A stretch of 64,000 nt of DNA from Verrucomicrobiota bacterium (GCA_028293545.1 JAQGOP010000052.1:62001-126000); one strand, 5' to 3'; numbered from the stretch's first letter, positions 10,149 through 19,081 are shown. Notes: generated by a model not told the origin, from the letters alone. Numbers and translations are program-made.

Positions 10149-10181
10149 GGGACGGATAGGGACAACGGTTGGGGAAGTTGG

Positions 10182-11561
10182 TTAGAATGAGACCTGGAAA
10201 CGGGAGATGAAAACCTTCTCATCCTGCCGGAGGATCTGACTCGTCGATGACGCGGGCGCCCCCGCGTTGAACCCGAAGTGGGTTTGGTAATAGTCGAATT
10301 TGAAGGCGACGGCCTTGCTGAGGTACCAGTTGAGCCCAACGCCCAACGAGGTCGCTTGGTTGGCATTGCTGGCCGCTGCGGCATAAAGCGGGAACGCCGC
10401 GTCATCGACCTCGAGGCTGGCATAGCGGGCCGTGAGTTCGAATGCGCCCCAGGTGCCGGCGGCGAAATCGAAATTCGTCGCGGGGGTGACGCCGTTATAC
10501 GAGGAGTCTTCGCCGGTCAGCACGTAGCCGGCGGCAACCTGCCAGGCGGTGTTCTGCAGCTCGGTTTTCACCCCCGTCGCACTCGGGCGAACGTTGACCG
10601 TCGACACGACGTACTCGCCGATCGCGCCGAACGCACCCGAGCGGAAATCAACCTGTGGAGCGACGCGCCAGTTCGGGCCATCGGCGATGGTCGCCGCGTT
10701 GTAGGCAAAAAACGTCTGCTGGCCGTCGGTGCGATAGCCGCTCGTGCGGCCGGCGGCGGTTTTCTCGCGGCCAATGCTGCCACCGACTCCGAACGAGAGG
10801 CCTTGGAGCGGCGATGCGGCGGCGTTTTTAAACGGGGAGAAGAAAACGCGCGCCACGAAATCCTTCTCGTTGTCGAAGTCGGCGTTGGTCGAACTCCCGC
10901 CATCGCCGAGGCCGCCAAAAATCCCGGCCGCGTAGTTCAGGCGCCCATCGAGGAGATCGCCCGAGGCCTGGATCCCGAGGTCGCGATTGGGGACCAGGTT
11001 CGTCACGATCGAGCGCTCGTTGAAGAACGTCCACGAGTCGGACTGGAGAAGCTCATGGCCCACCGGCACCTTGAATTTCCCGAATTTCAGCTGGAACGCC
11101 TTGCTGACGGCGACGCCGATATTCGCGTCGAGGATGCTGACGGAGCTCCCGCCAAATTCCGGGACCAGTTGGAAGGAATAATTTTTCGCAAAGGTGCCTT
11201 CCGTGATGATGCGCGCGCGGCGCAACACGAAGCCGTTGTTCACGACTCCGCCGCCGTCGTTGAAGAAGAGGCGGGAGTCGAGCTGGACGAGCCCGCGCAG
11301 CTTGATGGAATTGGCGCCATCGGCCGAGGTGAGGGCAAAGCCCTTGTCGCTCACCGTGACTTTCGGCGCGGCGGGGGCAGCCGCGGCGGTCTCCTCCTTG
11401 ATTTCAATTTTTCGCGCGAGCACCTTGAGCTGCTGCTCGAGGAGGCGGACTTGGTCGCGGAGGGCTTGGAGATCGACGTCGTCCGCCGTGGCGGCGGCGA
11501 GCGGGAACGCCAGGGTTGCCGCCGCCAGGAGCGCGGCGCTGATTCGTGAGGCAAATTTCAT
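10182..11561 (-). CDS. Outer-membrane porin, OprO/OprP-like
   Basis: Predicted beta-barrel porin of 459 residues. A signal peptide ending in AFPLAAATA precedes a short heptad segment (about residues 30-55, ALRDQVRLLEQQLKVLARKI) that probably forms a trimeric periplasmic coiled coil. The remainder has the alternating pattern and phosphate-selective-porin-like segments (LRGLVQLDSRLFF, FVLRRARIITEGTF, LQSDSWTFFNERS), and it ends in phenylalanine (FQVSF), the outer-membrane insertion signal. Its place between the Rrf2 regulator and sbp suggests it admits sulfate or another oxyanion; specificity is inferred, not seen. It lies 33 bp before sbp. Confidence 0.85.
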   Translation of the reverse strand: MKFASRISAALLAAATLAFPLAAATADDVDLQALRDQVRLLEQQLKVLARKIEIKEETAAAAPAAPKVTVSDKGFALTSADGANSIKLRGLVQLDSRLFFNDGGGVVNNGFVLRRARIITEGTFAKNYSFQLVPEFGGSSVSILDANIGVAVSKAFQLKFGKFKVPVGHELLQSDSWTFFNERSIVTNLVPNRDLGIQASGDLLDGRLNYAAGIFGGLGDGGSSTNADFDNEKDFVARVFFSPFKNAAASPLQGLSFGVGGSIGREKTAAGRTSGYRTDGQQTFFAYNAATIADGPNWRVAPQVDFRSGAFGAIGEYVVSTVNVRPSATGVKTELQNTAWQVAAGYVLTGEDSSYNGVTPATNFDFAAGTWGAFELTARYASLEVDDAAFPLYAAAASNANQATSLGVGLNWYLSKAVAFKFDYYQTHFGFNAGAPASSTSQILRQDEKVFISRFQVSF

Positions 11562-11672
11562 GGGAACGATGGGTCTGAGTGGATGGGCCAGCTTCCTTGC
11601 GCGGGTCAGTATGGCCGAATGATCCTGATGGTTTCGTGATGAAAGCCGCCGGTGGACCGGTGGGCGGAAAGT

Positions 11673-11864
11673 TTAACCGATCGCGCGCGCGTCCGGCGGG
11701 CCCGGGAGTCGGGTCTTTTCGGTGCGCTCGATTTGGGTGACGCGGCCTTCGTGCACGACGAGTTGGACGACGCCGAAGCGAAGGCTTTCGACTTTCTCGC
11801 GGACCAGCGCGATCCAGTCCGGGGTGGAGTTGGGGGCGGAGACAGGCTCGATGGAATTGGGCAT
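11673..11864 (-). CDS. YezD-like small protein (DUF2292)
   Basis: A 63-residue soluble protein. The central part (WIALVREKVESLRFGVVQLVVHEGRVTQIERTEKTRL in outline) matches my recollection of the DUF2292/YezD family: a short helix, then a beta hairpin and a conserved IERTEK segment. Members often sit beside sulfate or cysteine genes, and here it lies between an Rrf2 regulator and the sulfate porin. The molecular role is unknown. It starts 12 bp after the regulator stop, so it is probably translated from the same message. Confidence 0.75.
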   Translation of the reverse strand: MPNSIEPVSAPNSTPDWIALVREKVESLRFGVVQLVVHEGRVTQIERTEKTRLPGPPDARAIG

Positions 11865-11876
11865 GATCGGCGGCGG

Positions 11877-12464
11877 TTAGATGGTGTAGTCGCCCAGGAG
11901 CTGGTGGACGACGCCTTCGGTTTCGGAAAATCGCGATGAGCCCGCGCGCTGGGCCAACCGGCGGGCATGGCCGGCGGGAATGCGGGCATTTTGGGCTTCG
12001 GGTGAAAAAGGCAGCGGCACGTTGTCGCGCCGGAGCTTGCGGAGCGTGATCTCGACGACGTCGGCCAACGTGTAGCGGTCCAGGATCCCGGCGATGGCAT
12101 TGCGAACATCGAGCATGAGCATGCGCAGGCCGCAGTGCACTTCGTCGGGGCAGGTGCATTTCTCGTACGCAGACTGGCTCACGCAGCCGATGGGAGCCAG
12201 CGGGCCGTCGATCAATCGAACGACCTCGCCGATCGTGATCGCCTTGGCGGGTTTGGCCAAACGGTAGCCGCCAAATTTGCCGCGCGCCGAAACGACGAAC
12301 CCCGCCTCCTTCAATGCCTGCATGATCTGCTCCAGGAACTTGATCGGCAGCTGCTCGCTCTCCGCGAGCTCGGTGACTTGGACCAGCTTCCGCCCCACCT
12401 CGGCGGCGATGCCGAGATTGATCAGGGACCGAAGCGCGTACTCACCTTTTTTCGAAAGCTTCAT
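11877..12464 (-). CDS. Rrf2-family transcriptional regulator of the sulfur operon
   Basis: DNA-binding regulator of 195 residues. The winged helix (MKLSKKGEYALRSLINL to about residue 75, with SARGKFGGYRLAKP as the wing) is typical Rrf2. Four cysteines, C94, C103, C105 and C111, lie where IscR/NsrR-type proteins bind an Fe-S cluster, although the spacing differs from IscR. The C-terminal tail beyond about residue 145 is longer than usual. It is the first gene of the minus-strand operon that continues through the porin, sbp-cysTWA and cysK, so it is probably a CymR- or CysB-like regulator of sulfate use. An imperfect inverted repeat just upstream is a likely operator. Confidence 0.88.
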   Translation of the reverse strand: MKLSKKGEYALRSLINLGIAAEVGRKLVQVTELAESEQLPIKFLEQIMQALKEAGFVVSARGKFGGYRLAKPAKAITIGEVVRLIDGPLAPIGCVSQSAYEKCTCPDEVHCGLRMLMLDVRNAIAGILDRYTLADVVEITLRKLRRDNVPLPFSPEAQNARIPAGHARRLAQRAGSSRFSETEGVVHQLLGDYTI

Positions 12465-12476
12465 TGGCGATGTCGT

Positions 12477-12503
12477 TAATCTACATTGAATCAGTAGACA
12501 TTA
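12477..12503 (-). promoter_or_regulatory. Candidate Rrf2 operator
   Basis: An imperfect inverted repeat, TAATCTAC (12477-12484) and GTAGACATTA (12494-12503), lies 13-39 bp upstream of the Rrf2 start codon in an AT-rich patch. Size and TAAT/ATTA ends fit sites of Rrf2 regulators such as CymR. Binding and autoregulation are inference. Confidence 0.45.
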
Positions 12504-12658
12504 AAGCAAGCCTTGAATTGGAAAAAGTTAAAGTATGACAGAACTCCGACCGCCAAAGCACTTCGGGTAAACTAAACGACGGCCCCAGCGGGGCATTCTA
12601 GCCGGAGCTCAAGGCAACGCCCATGGAATCGGGCAGCGTTTACGAACACAAAGCCGAC

Positions 12659-13438
12659 CTACAACGCCAACCTCAGCCCGTCGTAAGCCAGGCGAACTCC
12701 CGACGGGAGCTCCGCTTCGGCGGGGGCGTGATCCGTGAGGTGAGTGAGGTGAGTCAGCCACGTTTGTTTCGCGCCAATTTCCGCCGCGGCCTCGACCGCT
12801 TCGGGTATGCTCATGTGCGACGGGTGCGGCAGTGGTCGCAGGCCGTCCAGCACGACGGCATCGGATCCTTTCGCCAGTGCCACCGCCTCTTGGGTCAGAC
12901 GCTTGCAGTCGGTGTAGTACGTGAATTTTTTCCCGCTGGTCTGCTCCGTGAAAATCAGCCCGAGCGTATTTACCCCGCCATGCGGCAGCAGGGTCGATTC
13001 AATGGTGCCTTGGGGCAGTCGCAGGACCTCCGGCATTTGGACGAGTTTGAACGCCGCGTAGCCCCTCGATATCGGACGTTCGGCGATCGCGTATGGAAAA
13101 ACTGAAAGCACGCGCCCCATCCCCTCATCGGTCGTGTAGACCGTGAGCGCCTGTCCGCCCATGAGATCGCAGAAGCGCCGGAGGTCATCCATCCCGGTGA
13201 TATGATCGGCGTGCCCGTGGGTCAGGATGAAAACATCGAGTTGGCGGATGTTCTCCCGGAGGCACTGCAGCCGGAACTCCGGCACCGCGTCGACCTGCAC
13301 ATGAAGTCCATCCATCACGACATGGATCGAGGCGCGGGTCCGGCGGTTGCGCGGATCGCTCGAACGGCACACGTCACAGTCGCAAGCGATCATCGGCACT
13401 CCCTGCGATGTTCCGGTGCCGAGAAAAATAACCTCCAT
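12659..13438 (-). CDS. MBL-fold metallo-hydrolase, PhnP-like
   Basis: Cytoplasmic metallo-beta-lactamase-fold phosphodiesterase-type enzyme of about 259 residues. The fold's opening strand is EVIFLGTGTSQGVPM. The metal motif THGHADHITGMDDLR supplies the HxHxDH ligands; further histidines occur in LLPHGGVNTLGL and near THLTHLTDHAP. A CDCDVC cysteine cluster near the N-terminus resembles the structural zinc site of PhnP-type enzymes. The ATG at 13438 gives the canonical N-terminus; a start nine codons upstream is possible. No phosphonate genes are nearby, so the substrate is unknown. A small GC hairpin lies at 12582-12594 downstream, without a good T-tract. Confidence 0.85.
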   Translation of the reverse strand: MEVIFLGTGTSQGVPMIACDCDVCRSSDPRNRRTRASIHVVMDGLHVQVDAVPEFRLQCLRENIRQLDVFILTHGHADHITGMDDLRRFCDLMGGQALTVYTTDEGMGRVLSVFPYAIAERPISRGYAAFKLVQMPEVLRLPQGTIESTLLPHGGVNTLGLIFTEQTSGKKFTYYTDCKRLTQEAVALAKGSDAVVLDGLRPLPHPSHMSIPEAVEAAAEIGAKQTWLTHLTHLTDHAPAEAELPSGVRLAYDGLRLAL

Positions 13439-13552
13439 GGTGGTGAGGTCACGGAACACGCTCACTGACCCGTTGAAAAGGGCAAAGGTGGGGCGCGACC
13501 CACGTCACGCCCCACCCCCCTTCCATTCATCCGCCCTGCACTAACACCAAAA

Positions 13553-15655
13553 TTAATTTGCGCCCGGCTTCCGGCTTCCGCCGAGGTCGCCCGTGACGAG
13601 CGGCGGATCAAATTCCCGCGGGTAAAATTTGAGGTCAAAAACCGGCAACCCCTGCGTTTCAAACGGGAAGACCAGCGGGGTCCACTCTTCGTCATCGCCG
13701 GCATTTTCATCCGGGCTTTCCCCGGCTTCGGTCCCGGCAACTCCAGGTTCGGCCGGGCTCGCCGCGGTCGCGACGACCGCATTCGCTCCCCGAGAAATCG
13801 CGGGGTGAATTCCGGCCGCGACGAGTTGGACCACCAGGTCACGATTCCGCGGTTCCTCAAAAAACGCCGCCAACGCCGCCGCGACCGCCGGTTTCGTTCC
13901 CCGGAATACTTCCATCGCGGCATCGGCCGTGGATCGCGCCGCGGCCATCAACTCCTCCAAGCTCGAGAATCGCGCGGCCAGGTCTTTCGCCGCCACGATC
14001 CCAATCTTCGGTATGCCAAGCCCGCGGATGAAACGCGCCAGCTCGGCGCCTTTGCTCCGCTCGATCGCACCCAGCAATCGCGCCACCGCGCGCTCCCCGC
14101 CGAGATTGGAAACGTCGTCGGCCAACTCCTCGCGCCGCAGGCGATAGAGATCGGGGATGCCTTTGACGCCGTGGTGCCAGATCAAGCGGTCAAGCGTCAC
14201 CGGTCCGAGGCCCGGGATATCAACGCCCGCCTTGGAGGCGAAATGCTGGAGTCGGCGATGCACCTGTGCGGGACAATCGTAATTCGGGCAGGAGATCGCG
14301 ACCTGGTCGTCGCGAAATTCAACCGGCGCCTGGCACTCCGGGCATTCGCGGGGGAACTCAAACGGGACGGCGTCACTCGGGCGTTTTTGAAGATCCACTC
14401 CCGCGACGGTCGGAATGACATCTCCCGATTTTTCCACGGTGATTACGTCGCCCACTCGCAAGCCTTGGCGCGTGATCTCGGCCCGATTGTACAGCGAGGC
14501 CTGCGTCACGAGCGCGCCACCCAGTCGGACCGGTGCAAATTCCGCCACCGGCGTCAGGACTCCCGAACGGCCGACCTGGAGTTTGATCCCAAGTAATTTC
14601 GTTTCCGCCCGCTCCGGCGGATATTTGAACGCCACGGCCCATCGCGGGGCATGATCGGTCGCACCGAGCTCATGCTGCGCCGCGATCGAATCGATCTTCA
14701 CGACCGCGCCGTCGGTGGGAAAAACCAAGCCCGGACGCTCCTGCCCCAGCTCCTCGATCGCGCTCCACATCTCGTCCGCGTTCCGGACTTCCCACCGCGG
14801 ATCCACGCCGGGAAGTCCCCAGCGCGAAATCAGGCGATGCAGTTCCTGCTGCGTTGCAGGTTCGTCCCCAGCGGGCGCGCAGGCACCCACACCGTAAAAG
14901 ACCGCGGACAATCGACGCGAATCCGCGATGTCGTGATCGAGTCGCTTCAACGTCGCCGCCGCGACGTTGCGCGGATGTGAAAAGGGCGCCTCGCCGCCGG
15001 CTTTACGCTCCGCATTGATGCGGGTGAATTCGTCGAGTGGCAGGTAAATTTCCCCACGCAGCTCGATCAAATCCGGGATCGCATTGCGCGACCCATCGGG
15101 CGACACCGCCCGGAGGCGCGCCGGCACGGCCTCGATTGCCCTGACATTCTCCGTGACGTCATCGCCGACCGTCCCGTCGCCGCGCGTCGTGGCGCGCACC
15201 ATCCGGCCGCTCTCGTAAGTGATGCTGATCGCCACGCCATCGTATTTTGGCTCAACCACGCAGCACGCATCTTCCTGCCCAAGTTTGCGGACGATCCGCG
15301 AATAAAATGCCCGCGCTTCGGCTTCGGAATAAACCTTCTCCAAGCTGAGCATGCGCTCGCCGTGGCGGTGAGTCGCGAATTGGCCACTCCGGTCGTCGCC
15401 GAAGGAAACGCTGGCTGGCAGATCGAGGGTCGGGTCAAACCGCGGCGCCTCCAAACCGGCTAGGCGCTGTTTCAAGCGATCATAGTCCGCGTCGGCGATT
15501 TCAGGCGCGGCATCGCGAAAATAGAGCTGGTCATGCCGGGCGATCTCATGGCGCAACGCGGCGAGCGTCCCGGCCGCGGGGTCCACGGCGAGCGCCCCGA
15601 GCCTGGCACCGGAAACCACCAGCGGGATCAACAGCAGCGCACGATTGAAATTCAT
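13553..15655 (-). CDS. ligA: NAD+-dependent DNA ligase, second copy, lacking BRCT domain
   Basis: A 700-residue LigA-type ligase. The Ia/adenylation domain is followed by the nucleotidyl motif EPKYDG with the catalytic lysine K137, then TTRGDGTVGDDVTENVR, the OB-fold, a Cys4 zinc finger (CPECQ...CPNYDC, about residues 440-465) and helix-hairpin-helix repeats. There is no C-terminal BRCT domain: after about residue 620 the chain is low-complexity and acidic. The first 24 residues (MNFNR then a hydrophobic run to ALAV) look like a signal peptide or membrane anchor, unexpected for a ligase. A GTG at codon 24 could be the real start. A complete LigA occurs at 49030-51231, so this is an extra copy. 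Confidence 0.88.
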   Translation of the reverse strand: MNFNRALLLIPLVVSGARLGALAVDPAAGTLAALRHEIARHDQLYFRDAAPEIADADYDRLKQRLAGLEAPRFDPTLDLPASVSFGDDRSGQFATHRHGERMLSLEKVYSEAEARAFYSRIVRKLGQEDACCVVEPKYDGVAISITYESGRMVRATTRGDGTVGDDVTENVRAIEAVPARLRAVSPDGSRNAIPDLIELRGEIYLPLDEFTRINAERKAGGEAPFSHPRNVAAATLKRLDHDIADSRRLSAVFYGVGACAPAGDEPATQQELHRLISRWGLPGVDPRWEVRNADEMWSAIEELGQERPGLVFPTDGAVVKIDSIAAQHELGATDHAPRWAVAFKYPPERAETKLLGIKLQVGRSGVLTPVAEFAPVRLGGALVTQASLYNRAEITRQGLRVGDVITVEKSGDVIPTVAGVDLQKRPSDAVPFEFPRECPECQAPVEFRDDQVAISCPNYDCPAQVHRRLQHFASKAGVDIPGLGPVTLDRLIWHHGVKGIPDLYRLRREELADDVSNLGGERAVARLLGAIERSKGAELARFIRGLGIPKIGIVAAKDLAARFSSLEELMAAARSTADAAMEVFRGTKPAVAAALAAFFEEPRNRDLVVQLVAAGIHPAISRGANAVVATAASPAEPGVAGTEAGESPDENAGDDEEWTPLVFPFETQGLPVFDLKFYPREFDPPLVTGDLGGSRKPGAN

Positions 15656-15750
15656 GCGCCGATAATATCAGGCCCAAACATTTCGCCTAGCTGGACCTTG
15701 GTTCAGGTAGGCGAATACCCGGAACCGTTCACGCACGCGCGGGGCCGGCG

Positions 15751-16680
15751 CTACTTCGATTCCCCGTGATACCTGGCGACGGCCACGGCGGCGCAGGCGC
15801 CGATTTCATCGCCGAGTTTTGCGGGCACCACGACGCAATCCCGCGCGCTGTCGGGCAGCGCTTCGCGTTTGATCACGGCATTCATCGCCGGCGCGATGAA
15901 TCGTTCGCAGCGCTGGTAAATGCTGCCGATCACGATGCGCTCGGGATTCAGGATATCGATGAACAACGCCAGCCCTTCCCCGAGCTTCTCCCCCACCTCG
16001 CGCCACAAATCCTGCGCAAGGACATCGCCCGCCTCGGCCGCAAGCCCCACTGCCCGCGCCGTGATATTTTCCGGCGCGAGGTTTTTCAACGTGCTCGGCT
16101 CGTGCGACGCCGCGACGCGTTTCCGCGCCAGCTGCGCGATGCCGCCGCCCGAGCAAAATCCTTCGAACGACCCGGCCTTGCCGTAGCCCACGGGGCCATC
16201 GGCAGCCATCCGGATATGCCCGATTTCACCCGCGTTCCCGGTCACGCCTTCGTAAAGCCGTCCGTCGAGAATCAGGCCCGCGCCCATCCCGGTGCCCATG
16301 GTCAAAAACATCATGCTGCGGCATCCGCGCCCGGCGCCGAACTGCCACTCCGCGAGCGCGCAGGCGTTGGCGTCGTTCATCAGGAACGCGCGCCCGCCAA
16401 ACCGCTCGGTCAACAGCGCGCAGATCGCGATGCGATCCCAGCCGGGCAGATTCGGTGGCGACAGGATCAGGCCCTTCGCGCTGTCGAGCGGCCCCCCGCA
16501 CGACACGCCGAAAACGGTGTCCCGCGCCGGCGCGAGTTTCACGATTTCCGCGAACAGCCGGTCGAGGGTCCCGTGCACATCCGTCGTTGCGAACCGCACC
16601 ACCTCGCGCACGCGGTCAGGCCCGTCCGGCACGCTCAGCGCGCATTTGGTTCCACCGAGATCGAGGCCGATGATGTTCAC
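15751..16680 (-). CDS. ROK-family sugar kinase without the ROK zinc cysteines
   Basis: Cytoplasmic sugar kinase of 309 residues; the ATP-binding DLGGTKCAL motif starts at residue 5, as in glucokinase-type ROK proteins. The GTG at 16680 is chosen because the ROK fold begins there; the longer frame adds a cysteine- and arginine-rich stretch overlapping the upstream gene. The sugar-binding GEIGHIRM segment is present. The zinc motif, normally CGxxGCxE, reads YGKAGSFEGF, so the metal ligands are missing. It is the last gene of a four-gene sugar cluster. Substrate (glucose, allose or another hexose) cannot be told from sequence. Confidence 0.85.
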   Translation of the reverse strand: MNIIGLDLGGTKCALSVPDGPDRVREVVRFATTDVHGTLDRLFAEIVKLAPARDTVFGVSCGGPLDSAKGLILSPPNLPGWDRIAICALLTERFGGRAFLMNDANACALAEWQFGAGRGCRSMMFLTMGTGMGAGLILDGRLYEGVTGNAGEIGHIRMAADGPVGYGKAGSFEGFCSGGGIAQLARKRVAASHEPSTLKNLAPENITARAVGLAAEAGDVLAQDLWREVGEKLGEGLALFIDILNPERIVIGSIYQRCERFIAPAMNAVIKREALPDSARDCVVVPAKLGDEIGACAAVAVARYHGESK

Positions 16681-16783
16681 GTGATTTGGGTTTCTGGAGC
16701 CGCAGGCTACTTGGCGAACCCGCGCAACACCGAGCAGAATCTGAAAGGTTTTTCGGACGCCCGCCCGCCGGCGGCCCGTTTTC

Positions 16784-17977
16784 TTACCGCAGGATCGGCA
16801 ACTTCTCGCGCGTGAAACGAACTTTCGCGGCGAGGCGCTGCAGCGCGGGCAACGACGCCTTGCGCAGCAACACCACCACGGTTCCGCCGCTGCCACCGCC
16901 GCTCACCCGTGCGCCATAAAAACCACGCTTCGGGCCCAGTGCTCGCACGGCTCCAACCATCTCGTCGGTTTCGGGACATCCCAAACCGATCGACGAATAT
17001 CCCGCGTGCGACTGGTACAACAATTCCCCGAGCACGCCGAGCCTGTCCTCGCGGTGGCGCGACGATTCTTTCCCTCGCAGCAGCGCCACTGCCGCCTGGG
17101 CGCGGAAATTTTCCTCCACCGGAAACGACACCGCCGCCCGCACGGCATAGAGGGTGGCCGGGTCGATCTTCGAAAGCGCGTCGTCCACTCCGCCGCAGCG
17201 CTCCAGGAACGCGCGCCCGCTGATTGTCTCCGGCAGGATCGCTTTTGAAAACGACCTCACCTCGGCCGGCGTCAATTCCGCCGCATGGGCCAGCGCACGG
17301 CGTCCACCGCGCTCAATGAGCTTGCGGCCCATGAAGGCGCCCGCGCGGGCCGTGGCATAGGGCGACGCCGTCACCGCGTGTTTCACACCGCTCGGCCAGC
17401 CGACCGCAATGACCCCCTGCGGCAGGCGCACCGGGTTTCCCAAAATATCCGGGCGACACAGGATCGGCAGCAACGCCCCGCGCACCCCGTACGCGGACGC
17501 GAGCTGGTCCATCAGGCCGCAAGGCGCCCCGACGATTTCGTTCTCCGCGCGCTGCGCGAGCCGCGCCAATGCCGTGCCGGAAAATTTCCTTCCCGCGAAT
17601 TTCTCCAGGGCCCGCATCGTCGCGACTTCGAGCGCCGCACTGCTGCTCACGCCCATCGACGTCGGCACGGTGGAGTGAATCGAAAACAGCAGCCCCGTTT
17701 TCGGCTTCCAGTTCCACGCGGCGCAGAACAATCGAAAACACCCGTACGGATAACGCACCCATTTCGGTACATCCGCCGGAGGCGTTCCCGTCGCGACGGA
17801 ACAGAGGCCCTCCGTCGGGCTCGAAAAAACCCAGCCTCGCGTCGCCTGCTCCGTGAGAGTCACGCGCGTCGTGAGGCTCAGCGGCATTTCGAGCACGAGC
17901 GATCCGCTGTAGTCGGCCACGCCGCCCATGAAATCGAGGCGGCCTGGCGCTTCGCCGGTGATAGGTTTGATTCGCAC
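16784..17977 (-). CDS. GHMP sugar kinase, L-arabinokinase/galactokinase-like
   Basis: About 397 residues. The GHMP motifs are clear: N-terminal APGRLDFMGGVADYSGS, the ATP loop PTSMGVSSSAALEVA and a C-terminal GGGSGGTVVVLL. The first motif lacks the GEHTDYN signature of true galactokinases and instead resembles plant L-arabinokinase (GRLDVMGGIADYSGS from memory), as does VGAPCGLMDQLASA. With galT next door it could phosphorylate galactose or arabinose at C1. I prefer the GTG at 17977: the upstream 29 codons run through an interspersed repeat (LRSSEQARRL is encoded by GGCGCGCCTGCTCCG sequence) and approach the next gene. Confidence 0.82.
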   Translation of the reverse strand: MRIKPITGEAPGRLDFMGGVADYSGSLVLEMPLSLTTRVTLTEQATRGWVFSSPTEGLCSVATGTPPADVPKWVRYPYGCFRLFCAAWNWKPKTGLLFSIHSTVPTSMGVSSSAALEVATMRALEKFAGRKFSGTALARLAQRAENEIVGAPCGLMDQLASAYGVRGALLPILCRPDILGNPVRLPQGVIAVGWPSGVKHAVTASPYATARAGAFMGRKLIERGGRRALAHAAELTPAEVRSFSKAILPETISGRAFLERCGGVDDALSKIDPATLYAVRAAVSFPVEENFRAQAAVALLRGKESSRHREDRLGVLGELLYQSHAGYSSIGLGCPETDEMVGAVRALGPKRGFYGARVSGGGSGGTVVVLLRKASLPALQRLAAKVRFTREKLPILR

Positions 17978-18070
17978 GGGGATGGGCTGGAAGCCGGGAG
18001 TTGAAAGTGAGCGAAGGCGGCGCGCCTGCTCCGAAGATCGAAGCCAGCGACGATTCGCCGCCACCCGGCC

Positions 18071-19081
18071 TTAGAAATATTTCTTCATCAATCTCCGCAG
18101 CACCGGCCGCACCGCGCGCGCAAGCGTCGGATTCGCATAGCCCATCCACGCGATCGGCGACGTCGTGTCCAGCACCGCGCCCAATGGCCGGCCTTCCGGT
18201 GTTTCCACGATCCCGCCGGCTTCCCTCAGGATCAGCGCGGTGCAGATGTCGTAGGGATGGCAGCACAACGAGGTGCTCCCGAGGTTAAGCTTCGCATACG
18301 CGAAGGGCCGCAGGTCGCCGAGCATCCGGTCGTGACCCACGGCGAGCTCATAAATCTGCCCGCCGGTTGAAATGTACTGGTCGTCGAAAACCAGCTGGCC
18401 GCCGCTCTTGCCGAGCACGCCCAATTCCCGCCAGAGCTCCTCTTCCACCGTCGCAAGCAGCGCCTTGCCCTCGGGGAAAAACCGCGCGATCGACGCGAAC
18501 CCATGCTCGAAGTTTTTGGCGCGCGAGGGACGCAACAGGAGCGCCTGCGATTTTCCGCCCAGCAGATCGTGCGCCTGCGCCACCACGCCTTGCCCGCGCA
18601 CCGCGCTGAGCTGGTCGCTGCGCCATTGCTTGCTGGTCGGCAGCTCGGTCATCGCCGCCACCACGATGTCGCCGAGGTGAGTCCGGGCGCCGCGCTGCGG
18701 GGCAAGGGCGGCCAAGGCCCACGCCGAGCGCTTGTCGTACATGAGGTTTCGCGTGCCGTCGATCGGGTCGAGGATGCACTTGAAAATCGTTCGGGCCACC
18801 GGCGTCCCGCGGGGAAAAGTCACGTCGTCGCCGTCCTCGACGCCTTCCATCACGAGCTGAACCGGCCACGCCTTTGGCCAGTTTTTTTCGAACCAGGCGA
18901 AGATCGCCGCCTCGGAAATCTTGTCGACCTGGTAGATCGTGTCCGCCGCGGTGACCGCCGCGATCCGGGCAAACGACTTCGAACTTTTCGCGCGCGCCGC
19001 AATCAGCGTGTCGCGCAGGTCAACCTGCAGGGCACAGAGAAGTTTACGGGCGCGTTCGAGAATCCGGGGTGAAGTTTGCAC
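18071..19081 (-). CDS. Inositol monophosphatase-family sugar phosphatase
   Basis: Mg2+/Li+-sensitive phosphatase fold, about 336 residues. The second metal-binding motif DPIDGTRNLMYDKRSAWA is present, and MEGVEDGDDV corresponds to the first. The C-terminal metal aspartate lies in SLCCHPYDICTALILREAGG. The longest frame starts at 19306 and overlaps galT; I use the GTG at 19081, which removes an arginine-rich extension. It lies between galT and the GHMP kinase and may dephosphorylate a sugar phosphate from the same pathway. True inositol phosphatase activity is not implied; the protein is longer than classical enzymes of about 265 residues. Confidence 0.82.
   Translation of the reverse strand: MQTSPRILERARKLLCALQVDLRDTLIAARAKSSKSFARIAAVTAADTIYQVDKISEAAIFAWFEKNWPKAWPVQLVMEGVEDGDDVTFPRGTPVARTIFKCILDPIDGTRNLMYDKRSAWALAALAPQRGARTHLGDIVVAAMTELPTSKQWRSDQLSAVRGQGVVAQAHDLLGGKSQALLLRPSRAKNFEHGFASIARFFPEGKALLATVEEELWRELGVLGKSGGQLVFDDQYISTGGQIYELAVGHDRMLGDLRPFAYAKLNLGSTSLCCHPYDICTALILREAGGIVETPEGRPLGAVLDTTSPIAWMGYANPTLARAVRPVLRRLMKKYF

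Noticed and set aside
12582..12594. Intrinsic terminator of the MBL hydrolase gene
   Set aside because: A five-base GCCCC/GGGGC stem is present but no T-tract follows on the minus strand; too weak to list as a terminator.
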